Source: JAPOXR01 sp965219635 (GTDB taxonomy: Bacteria; Pseudomonadota; Alphaproteobacteria; Rhodobacterales; Rhodobacteraceae). From it: a stretch of DNA of 64,000 nt. Positions 9,704 through 18,887 of the stretch are shown here, piece by piece (position 1 is the stretch's first letter; each line of letters starts with the position of its first letter). The position numbers and the translations under genes were made by a program. Below the pieces are notes generated by a model. The model was not told where the DNA came from and searched no databases. It was given only the letters and a program-made list of their open reading frames with translations. Location: assembly GCA_965219635.1 (NCBI GenBank), contig OZ244783.1, forward strand, positions 2,852,001 through 2,916,000. The letters are read 5' to 3'.

Positions 9704-11161
9704 CTAATCCCAGACAAACCCGATGGACCGCTTCTTCGGTTCCACTAATGAATGACGTGCAAGCGCTTGCCGCAGAGAATTTGTGTCCAGAGCATTCTTC
9801 CCGGCGCGTACTGCCAGTCGAGAAGCCTCACGTACAACAAACGCAACCTCCGACAGTGCTTTTCCTGTCAACGGCTCAATGAGTTCTTCAAGTTCAATAT
9901 CGCCATCAATTGGTAGCTTGGCCAACAGTGACTTTACGAGTTCTCCTACCTCTGTGGAAGACGGCATCCCGACTTCTACAATGTGATCAAACCGGCCATG
10001 CCGAAGAATAGCCGGGTCTATCATCTCCAACTGATTGGTCATGCCGATTACAAGCACATGGCACCTGCTTGCTTCCGGAATGCGGCGCAGGAATTCCGCA
10101 ATTTCTTCCACATGATGCAAGTTAGTCGATCCTTGATTCTGCCTGTTTGACAAAAATGACTCCATCTCGTCGATTACAATCAGCGAAGGTGAAGCGTCCA
10201 TCGCTTTATCGAATATTTCACCGACTTTCCTGCTAGTTTCGTGGATGTAAGGGCTGCCCACGCTACTAGAGTCGATATGAAAAATGGGCCAGTCTAGATG
10301 CTCGACCAGTCGTTCCACGGCAAAGGTCTTCCCGCAACCCGGAGGCCCGTGCAGGACAATGGAAGAAGGAAACTCTATCCCGAGCAACTTGTAATGCTCT
10401 TGGTTCACAATGATGTCGATGACATGTTCATTGAAGAATGCTTCAAGGACTTCCCGACCCGGCAGGCGAAACTGCCCCGGAGACACTTCTGGTCTTGACC
10501 CTTTGTCCGAAGCTGGTTGGTAACTTATGTCCTTGACGTCGGAGGCTTGAAGAGACCGCCCACCTGGTGTTCTGGTTGTTTCTGAAAGGCTAGAATCTTG
10601 CCGGGTGTTGAAACCTGCCTCCTCAACCAAGTCCGCCACATCTTGCCTTCCCAACCATCCAAGAAGGCTTGAGAGGCGCCGTAACGAAGTTGCCGGGATT
10701 ACCACCCCACCAGTTAGCCACCGTCCCAGTATCTCTGCGTCGGTTAGACCTTCTGACACTGTCCAGGTTGGAAGCAATCGCGAATAGCGCTCAACATATA
10801 TGGCATCGTGGAGCGGAACTACTTCATCAATTTTGCGAGTTGCATTCAAACTCTGTGCAAATGCAAGCCCTTCCACTTTCGCATCCGGTGCCCTGCACTC
10901 GGCAACAGGTTCGAGTCTCTGGTCCACTCCTGAAACAATGGTCTTGTACTCCACGTCACCGAATGCAACCGAACCCAGAATCGCATGTGTCAGAAGCCTG
11001 GATCCAACCCATCTATCAGCCAAGCTTTGGCGAGCGACCAGAATTAGGTTGCCAGTGTCTAGGCGGTATATCTGCCACTCTGGACCGCTGCACAATAGCC
11101 GACTGAGCCTTGGGCCATCAGGCAACTGATGCCTCGCCGGAAACCATCGCTCCTCGGCCAT
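9704..11161 (-). CDS. AAA+ ATPase of the Hsp70-associated operon
   Basis: A 485-residue protein. The N-terminal 150 residues are unlike any domain I can name. A linker of about 80 polar residues precedes a single classical AAA module: Walker A GPPGCGKT at 272-279, Walker B LIVIDE at 327-332, sensor-1 VIGMTN, an arginine-finger region RHGRFD near 387, and a C-terminal helical lid. The AAA module is closest in style to the Cdc48/FtsH/proteasomal group, which unfolds or remodels proteins. The start ATG at 11161 is chosen because it leaves a 2-nt gap to the Hsp70 stop; the frame stays open into the Hsp70 gene. A remodelling ATPase next to Hsp70 recalls the ClpB-DnaK division of labour, but it is not ClpB. 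Confidence 0.8.
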   Translation of the reverse strand: MAEERWFPARHQLPDGPRLSRLLCSGPEWQIYRLDTGNLILVARQSLADRWVGSRLLTHAILGSVAFGDVEYKTIVSGVDQRLEPVAECRAPDAKVEGLAFAQSLNATRKIDEVVPLHDAIYVERYSRLLPTWTVSEGLTDAEILGRWLTGGVVIPATSLRRLSSLLGWLGRQDVADLVEEAGFNTRQDSSLSETTRTPGGRSLQASDVKDISYQPASDKGSRPEVSPGQFRLPGREVLEAFFNEHVIDIIVNQEHYKLLGIEFPSSIVLHGPPGCGKTFAVERLVEHLDWPIFHIDSSSVGSPYIHETSRKVGEIFDKAMDASPSLIVIDEMESFLSNRQNQGSTNLHHVEEIAEFLRRIPEASRCHVLVIGMTNQLEMIDPAILRHGRFDHIVEVGMPSSTEVGELVKSLLAKLPIDGDIELEELIEPLTGKALSEVAFVVREASRLAVRAGKNALDTNSLRQALARHSLVEPKKRSIGFVWD

Positions 11162-11163
11162 GG

Positions 11164-13656
11164 CTAACCCACCAATATGTTTGCGATATTGAGCAACTCT
11201 GTATCCGACGCCGTAGCGACCTGGTTTTGCCAAAGTTGACCGACAACTTGCCGCAACCCATCAATGTCATCGTCCCGCATCGCAACCATTCCTTCCGATA
11301 CCAACTCCTTGAATCTGGCCGAATCGGATGCGCGTTGGGGAGATGCTGCCATCTCCTTGAAACACTCGATTATAAACCAATCTTGACGCCACAGAACCTC
11401 AAAATTCTTACCCTTGAGTTCATCCAAGTGGTTATCAAAATCCCTGTCGTTCCTATCGATGGAGCGTTGCGCCGTTCTTACCAGGTTGTCGAATGCAGTT
11501 CCTTCACTTGTACGGGAAAACTGGCGAATGTACTCTTCGAACAGCTTTGTCACATGATCGAGTTCCAACTGCCTGATCAGGTTGAGATTCTCTCTACGAA
11601 CCTGAGCCAATAGTCGGCGTGCTTCTACAACGCCTTCCATAGCTTCCTGGACGTGCTCGATCTCTGGCTCCTCCGGATCAAGCCCTAGTGACATCGCAAG
11701 CTTTCTGCGCGCCTGTTCCAGCTTTGAGTCAGTTGCGACTTTCCCAATGTCTTCGAGCCGTCGGAGCGTCCGATTCCCTTCCTCAGCAATCCGAGCTGCC
11801 TCCTTGCTGAAATCCAGTTGTCCCTCTTGCGGAGAATAGAAATTCCTTCCAGAATGAAACGTACCTCCAATGCTTGGGACAGACACTTCCAATACGATAT
11901 TTCCAGAGTCATGCATCTCGTAGTCGCATTGGAGATCTCCTCCGGCAGGGATTACCCCGTTGTCAAAATCATTTCCAGTTATCTTCAGGAGTCCGATGAA
12001 CCGATTATCTGAAGGTTCGTCGCTTTCGCCTTCCAGCAATTTGAAATTAAGCGAACCAGTGCTACCGGCCTTTAGTGATTCACCAGCCTTGAACGTCCGA
12101 GTGCCGGTTTTTGGGAGTTGATCTCCTGAACGAACAAGCCATTCTATTGCCGGCACCCCTCCCAACTTCTCAAGAACTTCGATCCCGATTGAATGAGATG
12201 CCGGTATGGCGTCGACCGTTGCTGCAGTCCTAGTAATGACAATCTTGTCCTGCTTGAGTACTAGTGGACCACCAGTCTCATCAAATAGAAATACCCTAAA
12301 GGCATTCTCACCGCTCATTGACAGCGATACATCTATTACAGTGCCGTTCTTCAACGGCATCCGACCCGAGGTCCAGCCTGTATTGAGGCTGTCAACTTGT
12401 ATTTCCGATCCTGAAACTACCCCTTTGTACGCTTGAACAACAATCTTAGCTTTCGTGTCGGGAGTACGAGAAGTGTAGTTGAGTGTCAGGTCAATTTCAC
12501 CTGAAGTCGACAATTTGCCGCGATTGCTCTTGCGCTTGCGGTTCTTTGAACCCCATTCGATTGACTCAGCGAAGAGTGCAGCTCCCTCAGCGACGGCAGT
12601 CATTGGATTGACTTCCGAACTCGCGGGAATGCCAAGTTCAAAGGAAACTTTGTCACGAAGCGGCTTATAGTTCGTGGGTCCACCAACAAAAACAATTCGC
12701 GCTACGTCGTGAGAGTTCAGACCTGCCTTTGCAAGCGTTTCTCGTGCCGCTTCAATGGACTCTCCAACTTTTTCGGAAATCAATCCATCCAATAGATCTC
12801 GAGCAACCGGAATATCAACATATACTTCCTTACCACCCCTATCCCGGACGCGAGTTTCTGTTTCAGAAAGGCTAATGACTGCCTCCTCCCGAGAAGAAAG
12901 TTCGATCTTGGCCCGTTCAGCGGCCCACGCCGTCAATCGAAGCAGTGACCTATAGTCAGGATGAATTGACAAATCTTCAGGGAGATCAAAGGTGTCAAGC
13001 AACCAAGGCTTTATAACGTTGTCAACGAGCAAGCGATCGAAGTCACGACCGCCACACATCGCGATTCCTCCGTGGGCGAGCAAATTTACCCTACCTGCCA
13101 GGCTCTCCGCAAAGGCAATATCTAGTGTGCCTCCACCAAGGTCATAAACGATGAATGTACCGTCAGTATTACGAGCCTTCAAGACACTCATGACCGCTGC
13201 CACCGGTTCCTGCATGAGTGCGACGCGCCCGATACCAGCAAGTTCCGCTGCTTGCATCGTGGCGTTCTTTTGCATCTGATTAAAGGCAGCTGGTACTGTT
13301 ATAACAGTCCCCAAATCGGAGTCGTTCCGAAGCTCCTCTGGCAAAAATCCAAATAGTACGCGAAGGACCTCGGACGAGCACTCCTCAGGAGTCATCGTCA
13401 CATCGACGGCCGACAACTTGATGGGGGTGCTTGTCCCCATCAGCCTCTTGAATAACATTGCCGCGTTGTCAGGGCTATGCGATGCAGTATCGTATGCTCT
13501 CTTGCCGACGTACTTGTTGCCTCGTCGATCGATATAGATCACTGACGGCGTCACATCGTTTTGTTCCGGGCTCTTCCAGATACGGGTTTGAAAGCTGTCA
13601 TACGAGCAGATAGCACTATTCGTGGTACCAAGATCGATGCCGACGTAGTTCTTCAT
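11164..13656 (-). CDS. Hsp70 (DnaK-like) protein with enlarged, divergent C-terminal region
   Basis: An 830-residue Hsp70. The nucleotide-binding domain fills residues 1-370, with phosphate loop 1 GIDLGTTNS at 6-14, VITVPAAF near 118-125, phosphate loop 2 YDLGGGTLDI at 171-180 and the adenosine motif FVGGPTNY at 323-330. A basic linker (KNRKRKSNRG) follows, then about 450 residues. These include a beta-sandwich-like part (about 385-600) and a helical C-terminus, in place of the roughly 250-residue substrate domain of DnaK. It is therefore not the housekeeping DnaK. It starts with ATG overlapping the upstream GrpE-like stop (ATGA), so the two are probably translationally coupled. The likely role is ATP-driven binding of an unknown client. 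Confidence 0.88.
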   Translation of the reverse strand: MKNYVGIDLGTTNSAICSYDSFQTRIWKSPEQNDVTPSVIYIDRRGNKYVGKRAYDTASHSPDNAAMLFKRLMGTSTPIKLSAVDVTMTPEECSSEVLRVLFGFLPEELRNDSDLGTVITVPAAFNQMQKNATMQAAELAGIGRVALMQEPVAAVMSVLKARNTDGTFIVYDLGGGTLDIAFAESLAGRVNLLAHGGIAMCGGRDFDRLLVDNVIKPWLLDTFDLPEDLSIHPDYRSLLRLTAWAAERAKIELSSREEAVISLSETETRVRDRGGKEVYVDIPVARDLLDGLISEKVGESIEAARETLAKAGLNSHDVARIVFVGGPTNYKPLRDKVSFELGIPASSEVNPMTAVAEGAALFAESIEWGSKNRKRKSNRGKLSTSGEIDLTLNYTSRTPDTKAKIVVQAYKGVVSGSEIQVDSLNTGWTSGRMPLKNGTVIDVSLSMSGENAFRVFLFDETGGPLVLKQDKIVITRTAATVDAIPASHSIGIEVLEKLGGVPAIEWLVRSGDQLPKTGTRTFKAGESLKAGSTGSLNFKLLEGESDEPSDNRFIGLLKITGNDFDNGVIPAGGDLQCDYEMHDSGNIVLEVSVPSIGGTFHSGRNFYSPQEGQLDFSKEAARIAEEGNRTLRRLEDIGKVATDSKLEQARRKLAMSLGLDPEEPEIEHVQEAMEGVVEARRLLAQVRRENLNLIRQLELDHVTKLFEEYIRQFSRTSEGTAFDNLVRTAQRSIDRNDRDFDNHLDELKGKNFEVLWRQDWFIIECFKEMAASPQRASDSARFKELVSEGMVAMRDDDIDGLRQVVGQLWQNQVATASDTELLNIANILVG

Positions 13657-14030
13657 GGTTCCACCTTTTTGAGCGTCACAGTGCCTATCCGAACTACACC
13701 CTCTGGTCCCATGATTGTTGGCTCTAGCATCTGCTCTACCACCAAGGTGTCGTCAGTCCCGAATTCCGCGATGTTCAGCGGCGTTGCTGCCATTCCTGGG
13801 TCAAAATCGTGACCCTCCAAGTCAGCGATCCACAGTCCAGCGTCCTTGAGCGAGAGGTTGAGCTTTTTCTGGAACCAACGGAACTGGCTACGATACCGAC
13901 CCTGCTCACCAACGTCTAGTTTTGCCAAAATTCGATCAAACATCTTACCAAAACGCCACGACTCGACTGCAATATCCGCAAGTGAATTGGTCAATTCCTC
14001 GAAGCCAGGTCTTTTGTCCTGTTCTAACAT
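13653..14030 (-). CDS. GrpE-like small protein, probable nucleotide-exchange partner of the Hsp70
   Basis: A 125-residue protein and first gene of the five-gene operon. The N-terminal half is helical (ELTNSLADIAVESWRFGKMF). The C-terminal half (FDPGMAATPLNIAEF, VVEQMLEPTIMG, GVVRIGTVTL) resembles the beta-domain of GrpE, in which a proline-rich turn is followed by a strand and a G-x-V-x-R-x-A-x-V-x-V end. GrpE releases ADP from DnaK, so this assignment fits the gene overlapping the Hsp70 start by 4 nt. It is shorter than GrpE (about 190) and lacks the long N-terminal coiled coil. The match is by eye and weak at the residue level. Confidence 0.6.
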   Translation of the reverse strand: MLEQDKRPGFEELTNSLADIAVESWRFGKMFDRILAKLDVGEQGRYRSQFRWFQKKLNLSLKDAGLWIADLEGHDFDPGMAATPLNIAEFGTDDTLVVEQMLEPTIMGPEGVVRIGTVTLKKVEP

Positions 14031-14393
14031 CTAACCACGTTCCCCCATCTTCTGGCAGCTATACTGGGAGATTAACTGCCATTCGAGCTTCCTGCAGATT
14101 TCGCTCCTCCGAGGAACAATCACATTAGGCATTCGCTTATTCCAACATTCGTAGCTTCAACTGACTGGGATAGTGCTCAGACCGCGCCAATCCGGCAAGA
14201 CCGGAGCAGAAAAATGGGCCTACTAGACACTGTCTTGCTTTCAGAACCTTCTCAAATGCGTGTCGACTGAACCCTGTGTATTGCCTTGGCCTCGGGTGCG
14301 TTTCTCTGGTGGCGGGATTTGCGAACTGTAAGTCATTGAATTGATTGAAGTGGGATTCCGCCCGACCGGTCTCTCGTGCTAATATTCGCGACA
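14031..14393. other. Region between the Hsp70 operon and the IS element
   Basis: This stretch of about 360 bp must hold the promoter of the leftward chaperone operon. The part next to the IS may be what remains of the interrupted antitoxin locus. An open frame on the minus strand crosses the IS edge, but I recognise nothing in its product. Confidence 0.4.
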
Positions 14394-15998
14394 TTTGGCA
14401 GATTTTGTCATTTTGTCCGTATCGGGGCACTGTCAGGAAGGTCTGGCAGAGTGCTCCGACGATCCTGAACGCGGCACACCCAATTGCTGCCCACAGAATG
14501 GAGCACTCCAATGAAAAGCCTATCAATTCCGTTTCCAAGTTCCAATGATGTTTCCGAAGATGAGGCCGCAAGAGTGTTGGAAGAAGTTGTCGGCGAGGGG
14601 GCCGGCATGATCAAGAAGGCATTTGCCGCTGCGGGATTGACGAAGAAACTGGCGGGCCTGATCCGTCTTCACCCGTCAGCACCGGAGTGGGGACTGCATG
14701 AGATGCTGCGTAGGGCCGGCTGTGACCAGTTGCAGGATGTCTACGAAGAGCTTGACGACTTCGGTGAACAGATCATCGAAGACAAGAAGTCATTTCACTG
14801 TAAGCAACCGACAGTGGGCAAGGCGATGTCGCTGTTCGGTGAAGTCACCTATCGCCGCTGTCGTTACCGGCCATCCGGCAAGGGGGATGCGGTGGTTCCA
14901 CTGGAGCGGCTGATTGGCCTGTGCGAGGGCGGCATGACCCCTTTGGCGGCGAAGCTATCGACGTATCTGCTCTGCAAATTGACGGCGGAAGAAGCCGTCG
15001 AGGCATGGAACCGGCTTGTCGGCGAGAACCCATCGGCCAGCAGCATCAGCCGGCTGTCGCAGGAGGCGGACAAGCGTTGGCATGATATGGAAATCAAGGC
15101 CCTGGATGAAGAACGCCGACGGGAGGCGCTTCCCGAGGGCACGGCGACGATCATGGTGGCACTGGATGGGGTCATGCTTCGCATGCATAAGGAACAGCAA
15201 GGCTCCGAGACCCGTGAAGCCGGCTGGCGCGAGGCCTCTTGCGGGGTCGTTGCCTTCCTGGACAAGGATGGCAACACACTTGGAAGCCGGAAATTCGGTC
15301 GGATGCCTGAGGCCGGCAAGACGCATCTCAAGCGGCTTCTGGCTCAGGAGGTTGCCTATTGGATGGGACAAGGCGGCAAAGACTTGCGTCTGCTTGCCAT
15401 CGCCGACGGGGCACCAGACAATTGGACGTTTCTTGACCATCTGATGCCGGATGAGGAAATCCTGGATATTTTTCATGCGATTGCGCATTTGAAGGATGTC
15501 GCCGACGCCGCATATGGCAGCGGCAGTGATCAGGCCATGAAATGGTTCTTGAAGTACCGGCACATTCTTCGCCATGAGGCCGATGGTGCCGCCCAAGTCA
15601 TCAACGCCATCCGTTATCTTGTCTACCGCGACAACGACAAGGGTCAGGACGTTCTGGAACGGGAGTTGGAATTCTTCCGCAACAACCGCTGTCGCATGGG
15701 TTACCTGAAAGCCAGGGAAGACGGCTACGTGATCGGTTCCGGTGCCGTAGAATCCACCTGCAAGAACCTGGTGCAGCAACGGATGAAGCGCAGCGGACAA
15801 CGTTGGAGCCGGCCCGGAGGACAGGCCGTGCTGACATTCCGAGCCCTCCACCAGTCAGGTCGTTTCGATGCCGCATGGGAGAGAGTTGCGCAAACCTGGC
15901 AGGCCACCTACCCGTCAAATTCTGCCAATGACAATCGGGAACTGGCCATGGCTGCGTGATTCGGAATGCCGGGAAAGACAGAGCCAAAATCACGCCAT
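14394..15998 (+). mobile_element. ISKra4-family insertion sequence (boundaries approximate)
   Basis: The element carries one transposase gene on the plus strand. Its ends are imperfect inverted repeats. The left end reads TTTGGCAGATTTTGTC (from 14394) and the right end, read inward on the other strand from about 15998, reads ATGGCGTGATTTTGGC. They share TGGC..GATTTTG, and weaker similarity continues inward. I could not find a convincing target-site duplication. The right end lies inside a small antitoxin-like gene on the minus strand. Confidence 0.7.
14511..15959 (+). CDS. ISKra4-family DDE transposase
   Basis: A 482-residue transposase. ISKra4 enzymes have an N-terminal nucleic-acid-binding part with paired Cys and a DDE catalytic core. 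Visible here are the CRYRPSGKGDAVVPLE region, a first catalytic Asp in MVALDGVMLRM, a second in LAIADGAPDNWTF, and a third acidic residue in GSGAVESTCKNLV followed by RMKRSGQRWSR, the usual C-terminal signature of the family. The start ATG at 14511 has GGAG about 8 nt upstream; the frame is open slightly further back. Length and motifs look complete, so the element may still be active. Confidence 0.88.
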   Translation: MKSLSIPFPSSNDVSEDEAARVLEEVVGEGAGMIKKAFAAAGLTKKLAGLIRLHPSAPEWGLHEMLRRAGCDQLQDVYEELDDFGEQIIEDKKSFHCKQPTVGKAMSLFGEVTYRRCRYRPSGKGDAVVPLERLIGLCEGGMTPLAAKLSTYLLCKLTAEEAVEAWNRLVGENPSASSISRLSQEADKRWHDMEIKALDEERRREALPEGTATIMVALDGVMLRMHKEQQGSETREAGWREASCGVVAFLDKDGNTLGSRKFGRMPEAGKTHLKRLLAQEVAYWMGQGGKDLRLLAIADGAPDNWTFLDHLMPDEEILDIFHAIAHLKDVADAAYGSGSDQAMKWFLKYRHILRHEADGAAQVINAIRYLVYRDNDKGQDVLERELEFFRNNRCRMGYLKAREDGYVIGSGAVESTCKNLVQQRMKRSGQRWSRPGGQAVLTFRALHQSGRFDAAWERVAQTWQATYPSNSANDNRELAMAA

Positions 15999-16237
15999 AC
16001 GAGATTCACTCCCTTGGCCTCTTCCCAGATTTCGTCAGCTGACTTTTTGCTGTATTCACTCTGCTTGATGCTCTCTTCTGCAGCAATCAACGCGGCGCGA
16101 ATAGCGGCGACGTCTTCGGGTGTTTCATGCTCATGCATTTGGCTTTCCGGGATCAAATCGTCAGCGACGTCACCCTCATTACGATAGTAGCCTGCATCGG
16201 CCTGTGATCCTACCCGCCGGTCGAGTTGTTTGTTCAT
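15908..16237 (-). pseudogene. ParD-like antitoxin gene interrupted by the IS element
   Basis: From ATG 16237 (GAGAGGATTT upstream) the frame encodes MNKQLDRRVGSQADAGYYRN, then AAIRAALIAAEESIKQSEYS and KKSADEIWEEAKG. This follows the layout of ParD-type antitoxins: a short DNA-binding start, then an acidic helix with an AALRAALxEGExSG-like pattern. At about 15998 the chromosomal reading enters the IS; the remaining residues to the stop at 15908 are antisense to the transposase. No ParE-like toxin is visible on the other side of the IS, so toxin and antitoxin tail may have been lost. Family assignment is tentative. Confidence 0.5.
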
Positions 16238-16371
16238 GGAAATCCTCTCGCTCTTCCGTGGTGCCTCATCTCGCGCAGAGCTTGATGTCATTGCCTGCTC
16301 TCTATTGCCGGCATTCAAGCACCCAATCACGCAGCTCAAGTTATCGTACTATGGCGACCACCTAAAGGAAT

Positions 16372-18210
16372 TCAGGCTGCCTTGCGGTCCTCGTCTTCGG
16401 AGAGTTGTCTCTGCCACATGGCAGCATAACGGCCGCCTCGGCGAAGCAACTCCTCATGGGTGCCCTGCTCAGTGATCCTGCCGTTTTCAAGTACGATGAT
16501 CTTGTCCGACTCGACTATTGTCGAAAGCCGGTGCGCGATTGCAATGACCGTCCTCCCACGGGACATTTCCCGGAAACTGCCCTGAATCTCCTTTTCGGTC
16601 TCGGTGTCCAAGGCTGAGGTTGCCTCGTCAAGCAGCAAAATCGGTGGGTTCTTGAGCAATGTCCGGCTTATGCCGATGCGCTGCTTTTCTCCTCCAGAGA
16701 GCTTCAGCCCGCGTTCGCCGACTTGCGTCTCATAGCCTTCGGGCAACTGCATGATGAAATCATGCAACTGTGCTGCGCCGGCAACTTCCTCGATCTTCTC
16801 CTGGCTGGCGTAAGGGAGGCCGTAGGCGATGTTGTAATGGATGGTCTCATTGAACAGCACAGTGTCCTGTGGAACGATACCGATCTTTGCGTGCAGGCTT
16901 GACTGGGTCACGTCGCGGATGTCCTGCCCATCAATTCTGAGGGCACCGCCGCTGACGTCGTAGAACCGGAACAGTAGCCTTCCAATCGTCGACTTGCCCG
17001 ATCCAGAGGGGCCGACAATTGCCACTGACTGCCCAGGTTCGACCTTGAGGTTGAAGCCCTTCAATATCGGCCGCTTGGGATCATAACCGAACTGAACATT
17101 GTCGAATTCGATGCTGCCACCGCGGACTTCAAGCGCAGGGGCACCTGGCTTGTCCTTGACCTCATAGTCCTGATCAAGAAGGTCAAACATGTCGCCCATA
17201 TCCACCAGTGCCTGCCTGATCTCCCTGTAGACGGTCCCGAGGTAATTCAACGGTATGGCAATCTGGAACATGTACGCATTGACGAGAACAAAGTCGCCGA
17301 CTGTGAGCGTGCCGTCCAACACGCCCAGTGCAGCCATGACCAGCACTCCAATGGTGCCTGCGGCAATCAGGCAAGCCTGCCCGAGGTTCAATGCCGCAAG
17401 GGAATAGCTGGTCTTGAGCGCCGCCTGCTCGTAGCCCTGCATCGAGACGTCATAACGAGAGGCTTCCCGTTCCTCGGCGCTGAAATACTTCACAGTCTCG
17501 TAGTTGAGCAGGCTGTCGACCGCTTTCTGGTTGGCTTCAGTGTCCTGTTCATTCATTTGGCGGCGGATCTGGACACGCCACTCCGTGACCTTGAACGTAA
17601 ACCAAGTGTAGATGCTTATGGTGCCAACGATGACGGCGAAGTAGCGTACATCAAGAACAACGAACAAAACCACTGCAATCATGCAGAGTTCGATGATCAG
17701 CGGACCAACCGAAAGCAACATGAAGCGGAGCAGCCACTCCACTCCCTTGACACCGCGCTCGATCACTCGTGAGAGGCCGCCTGTCTTGCGCGTGATGTGA
17801 TACCGCAGGGAAAGCTGATGAATGTGCCGGAACGTTTCCAACGCAAGCAATCGCAATGCCCTTTGGCCTACCTTTGCAAACAGGACATCCCGCAACTGAT
17901 CGAAGCCCACGCTCAAAACGCGGGCAAGGCCGAATGCGACCGTCAGGCCGACTGCTCCGACAGTGAAGACCCAGTATTCTGAATTGCTGTTTTCTGAAGC
18001 AAGCGAGTCTACCGCGTCGGCGAGGATGAACGGCGTTACAACTGAAACGACTCTTGCAAGCGCCAACGCGACCAAGGCGAGTACGACGCGCACCCGGGCA
18101 GGCAAGTTGTCTTTAGGCCAAAGGTAGGGGGAAACATTGCGGATGGTCCTCCAGCCACTCCGTCTGGCCTGTGCTTCCGCCGATAGGGGTTCCTTGGATT
18201 CACTGGCCAT
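16372..18210 (-). CDS. Atm1-type ABC exporter (membrane domain fused to ATPase)
   Basis: A 612-residue half-size ABC exporter of the ABCB7/Atm1/HMT1 group, which move glutathione- or sulfur-containing species and heavy-metal conjugates across the membrane as homodimers. An N-terminal six-helix domain (about 30-340; conserved RYHITRKTGGLSRVIERG and ALNYETVKYF-type segment SLLNYETVKYFSAEEREA) precedes the ATPase with Walker A GPSGSGKST, Q-loop GIVPQDTVLFN, signature LSGGEKQR and Walker B ILLLDEATSALD. ATG 18210 is chosen, with GGAGG 12 nt upstream; the frame is open earlier. It stands alone in its strand context. Confidence 0.9.
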   Translation of the reverse strand: MASESKEPLSAEAQARRSGWRTIRNVSPYLWPKDNLPARVRVVLALVALALARVVSVVTPFILADAVDSLASENSNSEYWVFTVGAVGLTVAFGLARVLSVGFDQLRDVLFAKVGQRALRLLALETFRHIHQLSLRYHITRKTGGLSRVIERGVKGVEWLLRFMLLSVGPLIIELCMIAVVLFVVLDVRYFAVIVGTISIYTWFTFKVTEWRVQIRRQMNEQDTEANQKAVDSLLNYETVKYFSAEEREASRYDVSMQGYEQAALKTSYSLAALNLGQACLIAAGTIGVLVMAALGVLDGTLTVGDFVLVNAYMFQIAIPLNYLGTVYREIRQALVDMGDMFDLLDQDYEVKDKPGAPALEVRGGSIEFDNVQFGYDPKRPILKGFNLKVEPGQSVAIVGPSGSGKSTIGRLLFRFYDVSGGALRIDGQDIRDVTQSSLHAKIGIVPQDTVLFNETIHYNIAYGLPYASQEKIEEVAGAAQLHDFIMQLPEGYETQVGERGLKLSGGEKQRIGISRTLLKNPPILLLDEATSALDTETEKEIQGSFREMSRGRTVIAIAHRLSTIVESDKIIVLENGRITEQGTHEELLRRGGRYAAMWQRQLSEDEDRKAA

Positions 18211-18887
18211 TCTGACGATTTGCCTCCATTCCTTCCAGCAACGCCATGCAATTACGGGGCTTATGTGGTGAGAGTCCAACGAAATTGCCAGTCGGCATCG
18301 AAACTACCTTCTGGACTGCCGAGAAGCGAAATTGGGGTCGTTCACTTTTCGGCAATGCGATCAGGTTTCGATTGCGACCGAAGTGTGGCCTGATTGGGCC
18401 CTGTAGCACCAGATCCCGTGACCATACCCAGCTTCCTGACGCCATTCGTTTGCCCCTCTGACATCTCTCAAGACCTCTTGCGTCAGTTGATGCCTGTTCG
18501 GGGGGCATGGCGCCTAAACGGGACACTATTGGTTGTTTTCTGGCCGCTTTGAGACAGTTTTCGGTGCAAGATGGTTTCAACAATTGTCCAGTGACTCAAG
18601 GAACCACTCTGGCCTCACAAACTGGGAGTTCAGCCGCCATCTGCAACTGTTCCGCTTCAGGCGAATGCAGCGACATTCAAGGTGAGACTCTGCGGGGCTT
18701 GGAAGCAAGGAAACAAGGGAACGAGCTTAGCTGGTGGCCTATACCGAGCAAACATGCCTGAATGTCACCGCCGGAAAGCGGTCGACCTCGGTGATTGCGC
18801 GATCACGCAGTTTCTTGCTCGTGAAATATCGCAATATTTTCTTGCACAATTAGCAATGCAAGATATAATGATGTTTTGGAGGATGAC
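18211..18887. other. Divergent intergenic region, 677 bp
   Basis: This lies between the leftward Atm1 exporter and the rightward XRE/PIN pair. Its right end holds the regulator's promoter and candidate operators, listed separately. I found no convincing gene in the remaining roughly 600 bp. Confidence 0.5.
18824..18869 (+). promoter_or_regulatory. Promoter and candidate operators of the XRE/PIN operon
   Basis: A near-consensus promoter is visible: -35 TTGCAC (18842-18847), 16-nt spacer, -10 TATAAT (18864-18869), 18 nt before the start codon. It is overlapped by an inverted repeat TTGCA (18842-18846)/TGCAA (18857-18861) and preceded by AAATAT-cgca-ATATTT (18824-18839). Inverted repeats over the core promoter suggest self-repression by the XRE protein, as is common in toxin-antitoxin operons; that is inference. 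Confidence 0.65.

Noticed and set aside
11164..13656. Housekeeping dnaK operon
   Set aside because: The Hsp70 has a different and much larger C-terminal part, the J-like protein has no HPD, and AAA+ and OmpA-domain genes are in the operon.
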